Origin: Allopusillimonas sp008369125
GTDB taxonomy: Bacteria; Pseudomonadota; Gammaproteobacteria; Burkholderiales; Burkholderiaceae_B
NCBI RefSeq assembly: GCF_008369125.1
Contig: NZ_VOAY01000004.1
Span: 186,001 to 250,000 of the forward strand
Reading direction: 5' to 3'
Length of the DNA: 64,000 nt
The notes under the pieces were generated by a model that was not told the origin of the DNA, searched no databases, and saw nothing but the letters and a program-made list of their open reading frames with translations. A program made the position numbers and the translations under genes. This document shows positions 16,530-23,628 of the stretch, one piece after another; position 1 is the first letter of the stretch; each line of letters opens with the position of its first letter.

Positions 16530-17543
16530 ATGCGCATCGGCCCCTGGTCTCTTCCCAACCCTGTTTTCGTCGCACCCATGGCGGGTGTTACCGATCGTCC
16601 CTACCGCAAGCTCTGCAAGGCGCTGGGGGCGGGTTATGCCGTGTCTGAAATGGCGGCAAGCAACCCCAGGCTCTGGGACAGCGTCAAGACATCACGCAGG
16701 CTAAACCACGACGGCGAGATCGACCCCATTGCGGTACAAATCGCCGGATCTGACCCTGCCATGATGGCAGAGGCGGCGCTGTTCAATATCGACAAAGGGG
16801 CCTGCATTATCGATATAAATATGGGCTGCCCCGTAAAAAAGGTATGCAATGTAGCGTCGGGTTCAGCCTTGCTGCGCGATGAGCAGCGCGTGGCTGAAAT
16901 ACTGCGCAGCGTCGTTGATGCCTGCGCAACACGCGATGTGCCGGTAACCCTTAAAACCCGTACAGGGTGGGATCACACCTCGCGCAACGCGTTGCGCATT
17001 GCGCGCCTGGCACAAGACACAGGCATTGCAGCCATTACGCTGCATGGCCGCACCCGCTGCGACCTGTACCAAGGCCACGCAGAGTACGACACCATTAAAG
17101 CTGTAAAACAGGCCGTTGATATTCCAGTTATTGCAAATGGCGATATCGACAGCCCCGAAAAAGCCAAATATGTACTAGACTACACTGGCGCCGACGCCGT
17201 CATGGTCGGTCGCGCCGCTCAGGGGAGACCCTGGATATTCCGCGAGATCAGTCATTATCTCGCCACTGGCGCGTATTTGCCTTCACCGTCTTTTGGCGAG
17301 CTGCGCATTTTTCTGTTGGACCACCTAGAAGAGCATTACCGGTTTTACGGCGAATTTACCGGCGTGCGGTCTGCCCGCAAGCATATAGGCTGGTATTTGT
17401 CCGGCATGCCGGACGCGCAAGATTTCTTGCCGCTGATCAACCAAATAAACAGTACACGCGAACAAACCCGCGCCCTAGAACAATGGTTTGACCGTCACCC
17501 ACCCACCATGCCTGTCATACCGATGAGAACGGGGGCGGCCTGA
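16530..17543 (+). CDS. dusB: tRNA-dihydrouridine synthase B
   Basis: FMN-dependent enzyme reducing uridine to dihydrouridine in the tRNA D-loop. The 337-residue product begins with PNPVFVAPMAGVTDRPYR (about 9-26), the conserved Dus start. The active-site Cys100 is in DINMGCPVKK, FMN contacts are in ITLHGRTR.., and VMVGRAAQGRPWIF (about 225-240) is the DusB-type phosphate loop. dusB directly precedes fis, the same arrangement as in E. coli where dusB translation drives fis expression; here the gap is 44 bp. The start codon touches a GC hairpin that holds the ribosome-binding site (16512-16529). Confidence 0.96.
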   Translation: MRIGPWSLPNPVFVAPMAGVTDRPYRKLCKALGAGYAVSEMAASNPRLWDSVKTSRRLNHDGEIDPIAVQIAGSDPAMMAEAALFNIDKGACIIDINMGCPVKKVCNVASGSALLRDEQRVAEILRSVVDACATRDVPVTLKTRTGWDHTSRNALRIARLAQDTGIAAITLHGRTRCDLYQGHAEYDTIKAVKQAVDIPVIANGDIDSPEKAKYVLDYTGADAVMVGRAAQGRPWIFREISHYLATGAYLPSPSFGELRIFLLDHLEEHYRFYGEFTGVRSARKHIGWYLSGMPDAQDFLPLINQINSTREQTRALEQWFDRHPPTMPVIPMRTGAA

Positions 17544-17587
17544 AAGCCCCAGCCTTCCAACGCAAGAACGTTACAGCCTTAAAACCA

Positions 17588-17827
17588 ATGAGCCAAATCA
17601 ACCCCCTGGAACAATGTGTACGCGACCAGCTAAAGCGATATCTCGCTGATCTGGGCGACTCTCAGCCTCACGACATGCTCGCCATGGTCGTTAACTGTGT
17701 CGAACGACCGGTACTGCAGATAGCCCTTGAACAAGCGCACGGCAATCAATCAAAAGCCGCCGAGATACTGGGCATTACGCGCGGTACCTTACGCAAGAAA
17801 CTGCTGACACACAATATCCAGCCCTGA
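17588..17827 (+). CDS. fis: Fis family DNA-binding protein
   Basis: A 79-residue nucleoid-associated protein and regulator of rRNA and growth-phase genes. The C-terminal helix-turn-helix QSKAAEILGITRGTLRKKL (about 54-72) is characteristic, and the preceding helices form the dimer core. It is shorter than E. coli Fis (98 residues), as is usual in betaproteobacteria, which lack the N-terminal beta-hairpin arms' full length. It is 44 bp behind dusB and 27 bp before purH, so dusB-fis-purH-ruvC-ruvA reads as one cluster. Confidence 0.94.
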   Translation: MSQINPLEQCVRDQLKRYLADLGDSQPHDMLAMVVNCVERPVLQIALEQAHGNQSKAAEILGITRGTLRKKLLTHNIQP

Positions 17828-17854
17828 CCTGTTCCTCACAACACTCACTATCCC

Positions 17855-19447
17855 ATGAAAATCCAGACTGCCCTGCTTTCGGTTTCCGATAAAACCGGTA
17901 TCGTCGAGTTCGCCCAAGCCCTAGCGCAACGCGGCGTCCGGCTACTGTCAACAGGTGGCACCGCCCGCCAACTGGCCGAGGCCGGCCTTGATGTCACAGA
18001 AGTGGCCACCCATACGGGTTCACCAGAAATTCTTGATGGCCGCGTCAAAACGCTGCACCCAAAAATTCATGGTGGCCTGCTGGCCCGTCGTGATGATCCG
18101 ACCCACATGACAACCCTTGACGAGCAAGGCATTGCTCCTATTGACCTACTGGTTGTCAACCTGTATCCATTTCGCGAAACCATTGCCAAACCTGATTGCA
18201 CGTTTGGCGACGCCGTCGAAAATATCGATATCGGGGGCCCAGCCATGCTGCGTGCGGCGGCCAAAAATCATGGAACCCCTGCTGGTGGCGTTACCGTCGT
18301 CATCGACCCTGCTGATTACTCACGCGTACTGGCCGACATTGACGGCCCGACAGGTCAGCCTTCCTATGCCCTGCGTCTTGAACTCGCAACCAAGGTCTAT
18401 GCCCACACCGCCGCCTATGACGGTGCCATCGCGGCGTATCTCAGCAGCCTGGCCACCGCCGAGCCTGCTCAAGCCGAAGCGCCTGCCCGCTCAACCTGGC
18501 CGCGCACGCTTACGGTACAGGTCAAGCAGCAGCAAGAACTGCGTTATGGTGAAAACCCACACCAGGCTGCCGCCTTTTACGTAGACCAGCCAGTCAAGCC
18601 TGGCTTGCTTGGCAGCTATCGCCAGCTGCAGGGCAAAGAGCTTTCTTATAACAACATTGCTGATGCCGATGCGGCATGGGAATGCGCCCGCAGCTTTCAG
18701 GGCAGCGCCTGCGTAATTGTCAAGCATGCCAACCCCTGCGGCGTCGCCATCGGCGATACACCCCTGCTCGCCTATCAACAGGCATTCAAGACAGACCCTA
18801 CCTCTGCCTTCGGTGGCATTATCGCTTTCAACCGCCCTGTCGACGAAGCCACAGCTCAGGCCATCAGTAACCAGTTTGTCGAGGTACTGCTTGCTCCCGG
18901 CTACTCATCCGAGGCGTTGGCTGTGTTTGCCGCCAAGAAGAACGTACGTGTACTCGAAATACCTCAGGGCAATGCCCAGAATGCCTTCGACATCAAACGC
19001 GTAGGTGGTGGCTGGCTGGTGCAAGATCCCGATATCCATCAGATGGGCAGCGAAGACTTCAAGGTGGTAACCGAGTTAGCACCCACAGAACAGCAAATGC
19101 TCGACCTGCGGTTTGCCTGGCGCGTGGCTAAGTACGTTAAGTCTAATGCCATCGTGTTTGTCGGCAACGGCATGACGCTGGGCGTGGGCGCCGGGCAAAT
19201 GAGCCGTATCGACTCGGCCCGTATTGCCTCGATCAAGGCTGAAAACGCTGGCCTGTCGCTGGCAGGTTCCGCCGTGGCGTCTGACGCTTTCTTCCCGTTT
19301 CGCGACGGCCTTGATGTGGTGGTCGATGCGGGCGCAAGTTGCGTCGTGCAACCGGGTGGCAGCATTCGCGACGACGAAGTAATTGCCGCGGCCAACGAGC
19401 GGGGTATTGCCATGGTATTCACCGGCATACGCCACTTCCGCCACTAA
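17855..19447 (+). CDS. purH: Bifunctional AICAR formyltransferase / IMP cyclohydrolase
   Basis: Performs the last two steps of IMP synthesis. The 530-residue product has the N-terminal MGS-like cyclohydrolase domain (about 1-150: ALLSVSDKTGIVEFAQALAQRGVRLLSTGGTA, then GRVKTLHPKIHGGLLARR) and the formyltransferase domain (about 195-530), with the catalytic Lys-His pair in VIVKHANPCGVA (Lys and His at about 290-291). The C-terminus ends in AMVFTGIRHFRH. The stop codon TAA shares its last A with the ruvC ATG. It lies within the fis-purH-ruvC cluster. Confidence 0.97.
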   Translation: MKIQTALLSVSDKTGIVEFAQALAQRGVRLLSTGGTARQLAEAGLDVTEVATHTGSPEILDGRVKTLHPKIHGGLLARRDDPTHMTTLDEQGIAPIDLLVVNLYPFRETIAKPDCTFGDAVENIDIGGPAMLRAAAKNHGTPAGGVTVVIDPADYSRVLADIDGPTGQPSYALRLELATKVYAHTAAYDGAIAAYLSSLATAEPAQAEAPARSTWPRTLTVQVKQQQELRYGENPHQAAAFYVDQPVKPGLLGSYRQLQGKELSYNNIADADAAWECARSFQGSACVIVKHANPCGVAIGDTPLLAYQQAFKTDPTSAFGGIIAFNRPVDEATAQAISNQFVEVLLAPGYSSEALAVFAAKKNVRVLEIPQGNAQNAFDIKRVGGGWLVQDPDIHQMGSEDFKVVTELAPTEQQMLDLRFAWRVAKYVKSNAIVFVGNGMTLGVGAGQMSRIDSARIASIKAENAGLSLAGSAVASDAFFPFRDGLDVVVDAGASCVVQPGGSIRDDEVIAAANERGIAMVFTGIRHFRH

Positions 19448-19992
19448 TGCGGATACTGGGCATCGATCCGGGCCTGCGCCGCACCGGCTTTGGGGTCATC
19501 GATGCCCAGGGCCAACGGCTGCAGTATGTCACCAGCGGCACCATAGTGGTGCCTGCTGATCAGCCACTGGCGGGCCGGCTCAAGGTTATTCTCGACAATA
19601 TCCGCGAAATCGTGCAATCCACCCGCCCTGACGTGTCGGTAATTGAGAAGGTGTTCGTCAACGCAAACCCATCCTCAACCCTTTTGCTGGGTCAGGCTCG
19701 GGGAGCAGCCATATGTGCGCTGGCTGACAGCTTGCTTGAAGTACATGAATACACGGCGTTACAGGTTAAAAAATCAGTAGTCGGCAACGGACACGCGGCA
19801 AAAGAGCAGGTGCAGAAAATGGTGCAGCACTTGCTCGGGCTGAACGGCGTACCCGCATCCGACTCGGCCGATGCACTGGCCTGCGCTATTTGTCACGCGC
19901 ATTTCCACCCGCTGTCCACCAGGCTGCAGCAAACCGGGCAGCTCTCGACCGGCTCGCACAGCCGAATGCGTGGCGGGCGCTTGATCGGCTAG
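19447..19992 (+). CDS. ruvC: Holliday junction resolvase RuvC
   Basis: Endonuclease that cuts Holliday junctions in the RuvABC complex. The 181-residue product starts MRILGIDPGLRRTGFGVID, with the first catalytic Asp at residue 7. The Glu in VSVIEKVFVN (about 67) and the C-terminal acidic pair in SDSADALACAICH (about 138-145) complete the metal site. The start at 19447 overlaps the purH stop by one base (TAATG). A 25-bp gap precedes a short TTG-start ORF that runs into ruvA. Confidence 0.96.
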   Translation: MRILGIDPGLRRTGFGVIDAQGQRLQYVTSGTIVVPADQPLAGRLKVILDNIREIVQSTRPDVSVIEKVFVNANPSSTLLLGQARGAAICALADSLLEVHEYTALQVKKSVVGNGHAAKEQVQKMVQHLLGLNGVPASDSADALACAICHAHFHPLSTRLQQTGQLSTGSHSRMRGGRLIG

Positions 19993-20016
19993 ACTTCACC
20001 CTAGTTCGGGAGAGCC

Positions 20017-20169
20017 TTGGCCTCCAGTAAAACACGGCCTCGCAGGGTTACGTCTATAAACACGTACCGTGTGGTCAGGCGCATCGTCAATTTTGCAGAG
20101 CAGCCCCAGGGCAGCGTGCGTTTTATCACCGGGCCTGATTGGGCGGTGAGTTGTGGAGCATCTAAATGA
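20017..20169 (+). CDS. Possible 50-residue ORF between ruvC and ruvA
   Basis: An open frame starting at TTG 20017 and running to a TGA that overlaps the ruvA ATG (ATGA), giving a 50-residue basic product beginning MASSKTRPRRVTSINTYR and containing VRRIVNFAEQPQGSVRF. GGGAGA precedes the TTG at good spacing. The exact stop/start overlap with ruvA is the main argument for translation, since it would couple ruvA to upstream ribosomes. I recognise no family. It may instead simply be a leader. Confidence 0.4.
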   Translation: MASSKTRPRRVTSINTYRVVRRIVNFAEQPQGSVRFITGPDWAVSCGASK

Positions 20170-20741
20170 TCGGACGCATTACCGGAAAACTGATTGAAAA
20201 ACTACCGCCTATTGTTTGCATAGACGTGGGCGGCGTGGGCTACGAGATTGATGTTCCCATGAGCACGCTGTATGACCTGCCTGAAACTGGATCAACCATA
20301 ACGTTGTATACCCACCTGGCCGTGCGCGAAGACGCTCACACGCTGTACGGGTTTCTGTCCGCCAAAGAGCGTAGTGCCTTTCGGGCGCTGATCAAGGTTA
20401 CCGGCATCGGCGCGCGCACGGCACTTTCTGTGCTGTCGGGCATGACGGTCGACGAATTGGGCGCTGCCATTACACAGCAGGAAACGGGCCGTTTGACGCG
20501 GGTTCCCGGCATCGGCAAGAAAACAGCCGAGCGCTTGTTGCTCGAGCTGCGAGGCAAATTGGGTGCCGACCTGCCGCATGTGCCTGGCACGCTGAGCAAC
20601 GGACGCGACGATATTATGAATGCGCTCTTGTCATTAGGGTATTCGTCCAGCGAGTCGCAGGCGGCACTCAAGAAGTTGCCCGAAAACGTCGAGGTGGCCG
20701 AAGGTATCAGGCTGGCGCTCAAGTCACTATCGCGCGCATAA
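20166..20741 (+). CDS. ruvA: Holliday junction branch-migration protein RuvA
   Basis: Tetrameric protein that holds the four-way junction and recruits RuvB. The 191-residue product has the OB-fold N-domain (MIGRITGKLIEKLPPIVCIDVGGVGYEIDVP over residues 1-31), two helix-hairpin-helix motifs (about 70-130: LIKVTGIGARTALSVLSG and LTRVPGIGKKTAERLLLEL) and a C-terminal RuvB-binding domain (about 145-191, DIMNALLSLGYS). ruvB is not next to it: a minus-strand dehydratase gene and a repeat tract separate them by 1.8 kb. Confidence 0.96.
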   Translation: MIGRITGKLIEKLPPIVCIDVGGVGYEIDVPMSTLYDLPETGSTITLYTHLAVREDAHTLYGFLSAKERSAFRALIKVTGIGARTALSVLSGMTVDELGAAITQQETGRLTRVPGIGKKTAERLLLELRGKLGADLPHVPGTLSNGRDDIMNALLSLGYSSSESQAALKKLPENVEVAEGIRLALKSLSRA

Positions 20742-20779
20742 AAGAGGCGAAATCCCGTTGCTGGCCACTGACGTGCGCA

Positions 20780-20840
20780 TAAAGTGCGGAACTTCGCTTC
20801 TGTTCATTCTCGCGCCTGTAAGGTGCGGGGTCCCGCTTCT
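20780..20840. repeat. Two related 22-bp hairpin units downstream of ruvA
   Basis: TAAAGTGCGGAACTTCGCTT and the following two bases (20780-20801) recur as TAAGGTGCGGGGTCCCGCTT plus two (20819-20840), 16 of 22 positions identical. The differences keep the internal GCGG../..CGC pairing. No U-run follows, so a terminator is not clear. Confidence 0.4.
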
Positions 20841-21004
20841 TAGGCGACGGGGCCGTGCTAGCACAACGCCGCAACACGCTACGGCTACGTTGTGAGACCA
20901 CAGAACCCGATCGGGCCGACAACTGGTTGTTGGTTACCGCGAGAGATTGACGCCATGGATATCGCCGTGCTTTACGCGCCACAACACAGGCTGACAAGGC
21001 TCTT

Positions 21005-21991
21005 TCAGGTGGGCGGCAGGCGATCACTTGCCGCGAGTTGAGCGCCATAGCTGGCAAGGTCAACATTGCCACCGCTTAGCAATACACCCACTCTCATGCC
21101 TTTCAGCGGCACGGCTTCATTCATGACGGCCGCCGCACCCAGGCAGCCGGTGGGTTCGACCACGATTTTCATGCGTTCCGCAAAAAACTGCATGGCCTGT
21201 ACAAGCTGGGCATCGGTCACCGTGAGTATGTCTTTGACATGGCGTTGGATGAGCGGAAAGGTAAGCTGACCGAGAGCCTGCGTAAGCGCACCGTCGGCAA
21301 TGGAGCTGGGCTGTGCAATACGCACGATGGCGCCGCTGCGAAATGACTGCTGCGCATCATTACCCGCCTGGGGCTCGACACCAAATATCTGGCAATCGGG
21401 GCTGATCGCATGGGCCGACAGGGCCGATCCAGAAATCAGGCCACCGCCCCCCACTGGCACAAACAGTGCATCAAGGCCGCCTGCTTCTTCCAGCAATTCT
21501 TTGACGGCCGTGCCCTGCCCGGCAATGACATCCGCGTAGTCAAAAGGCGGAATCAGGCTGAGGCCATCACGTTCGACAAACTGACGGGCTACCTGTTCAC
21601 GGTCTTGCGTGGCACGGTCGTACTCGATCACACGAGCGCCGTATTCTTGTGTCGCATTTTTCTTGGCGCGCGGTGCATCGGCGGGCATAACAATAGTAGC
21701 TGGCGCACCCAGCAGCTTTGCGGCTAGCGCGACCGCCTGGGCATGATTGCCAGACGAAAACGCCACCACGCCCCGACGGCGCTGTGCTTCACTTAATGCA
21801 GCAATAGCGTTGTAACCACCGCGAAACTTAAATGCGCCGATGCGCTGAAAATTTTCACATTTGAAAAAAACCTGGGCACCCAGCCGAGTATCCAGCGTGC
21901 TTGAGCGCAATACAGGCGTGCGATGGGCAACCCCTTCAAGACGGGCGGCGGCTTTAAGGACATCTTCATAAGAAGGGAGAGTGGCAGTCAT
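21005..21991 (-). CDS. Threonine dehydratase-type PLP enzyme (threonine or threo-3-hydroxyaspartate ammonia-lyase)
   Basis: A 328-residue fold-type II PLP enzyme without the C-terminal ACT regulatory domain of biosynthetic IlvA. PLP lysine is Lys55 in IGAFKFRGGYN; SSGNHAQAVALAA (about 76-88) binds the cofactor ring substituents and VGGGGLISG (about 183-191) the phosphate. The KCENFQRIGAFKFRG wording and TPVLRSSTLD N-terminus resemble the serine-racemase/threo-3-hydroxyaspartate ammonia-lyase group as well as catabolic threonine deaminase, so the substrate is left open. The start is ATG 21991; the ORF upstream to 22060 has no similarity. It is inserted on the opposite strand between ruvA and ruvB, with the heptamer repeats in its 5' flank. 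Confidence 0.85.
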   Translation of the reverse strand: MTATLPSYEDVLKAAARLEGVAHRTPVLRSSTLDTRLGAQVFFKCENFQRIGAFKFRGGYNAIAALSEAQRRRGVVAFSSGNHAQAVALAAKLLGAPATIVMPADAPRAKKNATQEYGARVIEYDRATQDREQVARQFVERDGLSLIPPFDYADVIAGQGTAVKELLEEAGGLDALFVPVGGGGLISGSALSAHAISPDCQIFGVEPQAGNDAQQSFRSGAIVRIAQPSSIADGALTQALGQLTFPLIQRHVKDILTVTDAQLVQAMQFFAERMKIVVEPTGCLGAAAVMNEAVPLKGMRVGVLLSGGNVDLASYGAQLAASDRLPPT

Positions 21992-22061
21992 GGGTATTCT
22001 TAAAAGAGGATTTCTGAAATAAACGGGAAAGACACGTCGAGCATGCAGGGCGTAGATCACG

Positions 22062-22138
22062 GCTTGTTGCTTGTTGCTTATTGCTTGTTGCTTATTGCTT
22101 ATTGCTTATTGCTTATTGCTTATTGCTTATTGCTTGCT
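22062..22138. repeat. Heptanucleotide tandem repeat (GCTTATT/GCTTGTT)
   Basis: Ten complete 7-bp units from 22062 to 22131 (seven GCTTATT and three GCTTGTT) plus a partial eleventh. Because 7 is not a multiple of 3, all three frames read the same LLIAYCL repeat, which explains the spurious ORFs here. The tract sits upstream of the minus-strand dehydratase gene and upstream of ruvB. Confidence 0.92.
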
Positions 22139-22315
22139 ACATGTTACCTGCCGGGCGCAACTTGTTGCGTGTTTTGTTTTCAGTTTGCCGCTTATCGCCC
22201 GCCACCCGTCGCATGTTGACCACTTACTGCTTTCCGCCCGCCGCGCACTGTCCGTTATTTGACGCTATCTAATCCTACCCACTGCCTGCTATCTACTTGC
22301 AGGCAGCCTTCCGCG

Positions 22316-22460
22316 TGCTGCTGTCGCCTCGTCGCCTGTCGGCTGTCGCCTGTTGCTTGCGAATTGCTGCTGTCGCCTCGTCGCCTGTCGGCTGTCGGCT
22401 GTCGCCTGTTGCTTGCGAATTGCTGCTTGCTGCTTGCTGCTTGCTGCTTGCTGCTTGCCG
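22316..22460. repeat. Compound 49/56-bp and 7-bp repeats upstream of ruvB
   Basis: A 49-bp segment (22316-22364) recurs at 22365-22420 with one extra heptamer (GGCTGTC) and is followed by five TGCTGCT heptamers (22421-22455). The length change of exactly one heptamer shows slippage in 7-bp steps. Together with the first tract, most of the 555 bp between the dehydratase gene and ruvB is repeat-derived; no other gene is visible there. Confidence 0.88.
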
Positions 22461-22546
22461 TGCAATTATGCGTCACCATATGATTGTCCGCACAGCGTCT
22501 ACGCATCGGTTACCATTGCACTGTAAATATACTCAGCACATACCCC

Positions 22547-23614
22547 ATGGCCATACATTCTGACTCGCTCTCCAGCGCTCCGGCCCCAGAGCGCATTGTC
22601 ACCCCGCACAGCGCTTCTCCCAATGAAGAGTCGATCGAGCGCGCCCTGCGTCCGCGATCGCTCAGCGAATACATCGGCCAGCATCGCGTACGCGAGCAAC
22701 TCGAAATTTTCATTCAGGCTGCCCGCAATCGTGGGGAGTCTCTTGATCATGTTCTGCTTTTTGGCCCCCCTGGTCTGGGTAAAACCACGCTTGCCCATAT
22801 TGTGGCGCACGAAATGGGTGTGCAGATGCGGCAAACTTCAGGCCCGGTGCTTGAGCGTCCGGGCGATCTTGCCGCCCTGCTCACCAACCTCGAAAAAAAC
22901 GATGTGCTGTTTATTGACGAAATCCACCGCCTGTCGCCGGTCGTCGAAGAAATACTTTACCCGGCACTCGAAGACTTTCAAATAGATATTCTTATTGGTG
23001 AAGGGCCGGCAGCTCGCAGTGTAAAAATCGATCTGCAGCCGTTTACCCTTGTGGGTGCCACCACACGCGCCGGCATGCTTACCAACCCGCTGCGCGACCG
23101 TTTTGGCATTGTCTCGCGGCTCGAGTTCTACAATGCTGAAGACCTCACCCATATCGTCACGCGCAGCGCCAAGTTGCTCAATGCACATACTTCGCCAGAA
23201 GGTGCGGTTGAAATCGCACGCCGTGCGCGCGGTACGCCTCGCATTGCCAACCGCCTGCTCAGACGCGTGCGTGATTACGCCGAGGTCAGGGCCGAAGGCC
23301 ACATAGATGCCCAAGTGGCCAACGCCGCCCTTGCCATGCTTGAGGTCGACCCACAAGGGTTAGACCTGATGGATCGCAAGCTGCTTGAAGCCATTATTCA
23401 CAAATTTGACGGTGGCCCGGTAGGTGTTGACAGCCTTGCAGCTGCCATTGGCGAAGAGCGCGACACTATCGAAGATGTGATCGAGCCTTACCTGATTCAG
23501 CACGGCTATCTGCAGCGCACCCCGCGGGGCCGTGTAGCGACCATGACCACCTGGCGCCATCTGGGCCTTACGCCACCTGCAGGCCCTGGCGGCACGCCCG
23601 AGTTATTCACTTAA
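22547..23614 (+). CDS. ruvB: Holliday junction branch-migration helicase RuvB
   Basis: AAA+ motor of the RuvAB complex, 355 residues. Walker A GPPGLGKT is at 73-80, Walker B FIDEIHRLS at about 122-130, sensor-1 in VGATTRAGMLTNPLRDRFG (with the arginine-finger region), and a C-terminal winged-helix domain ends with YLIQHGYLQRTPRGR. The ATG at 22547 (MAIHSDSL) is chosen; an upstream ATG at 22484 in the same frame would add 21 residues without similarity. It lies 86 bp after the heptamer repeat tract, so its expression may depend on a promoter next to or within repeats. ruvA is 1.8 kb upstream. Confidence 0.96.
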   Translation: MAIHSDSLSSAPAPERIVTPHSASPNEESIERALRPRSLSEYIGQHRVREQLEIFIQAARNRGESLDHVLLFGPPGLGKTTLAHIVAHEMGVQMRQTSGPVLERPGDLAALLTNLEKNDVLFIDEIHRLSPVVEEILYPALEDFQIDILIGEGPAARSVKIDLQPFTLVGATTRAGMLTNPLRDRFGIVSRLEFYNAEDLTHIVTRSAKLLNAHTSPEGAVEIARRARGTPRIANRLLRRVRDYAEVRAEGHIDAQVANAALAMLEVDPQGLDLMDRKLLEAIIHKFDGGPVGVDSLAAAIGEERDTIEDVIEPYLIQHGYLQRTPRGRVATMTTWRHLGLTPPAGPGGTPELFT

Positions 23615-23628
23615 ATTACCCACCGCCA

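Noticed and set aside
20719..21072. 117-residue minus-strand ORF between ruvA and the dehydratase gene
   Set aside because: Overlaps the 3' ends of both genes, is Arg/Ser rich as expected for antisense reading, and has no family likeness.
22062..22460. Possible CRISPR array
   Set aside because: Units are contiguous 7-bp repeats without unique spacers, and no cas genes are present.
22071..22563. Hydrophobic ORFs with LLIAYCL repeats that look like membrane proteins
   Set aside because: They only read the 7-bp repeat, which gives the same peptide in all three frames; there is no codon preference or ribosome-binding site.
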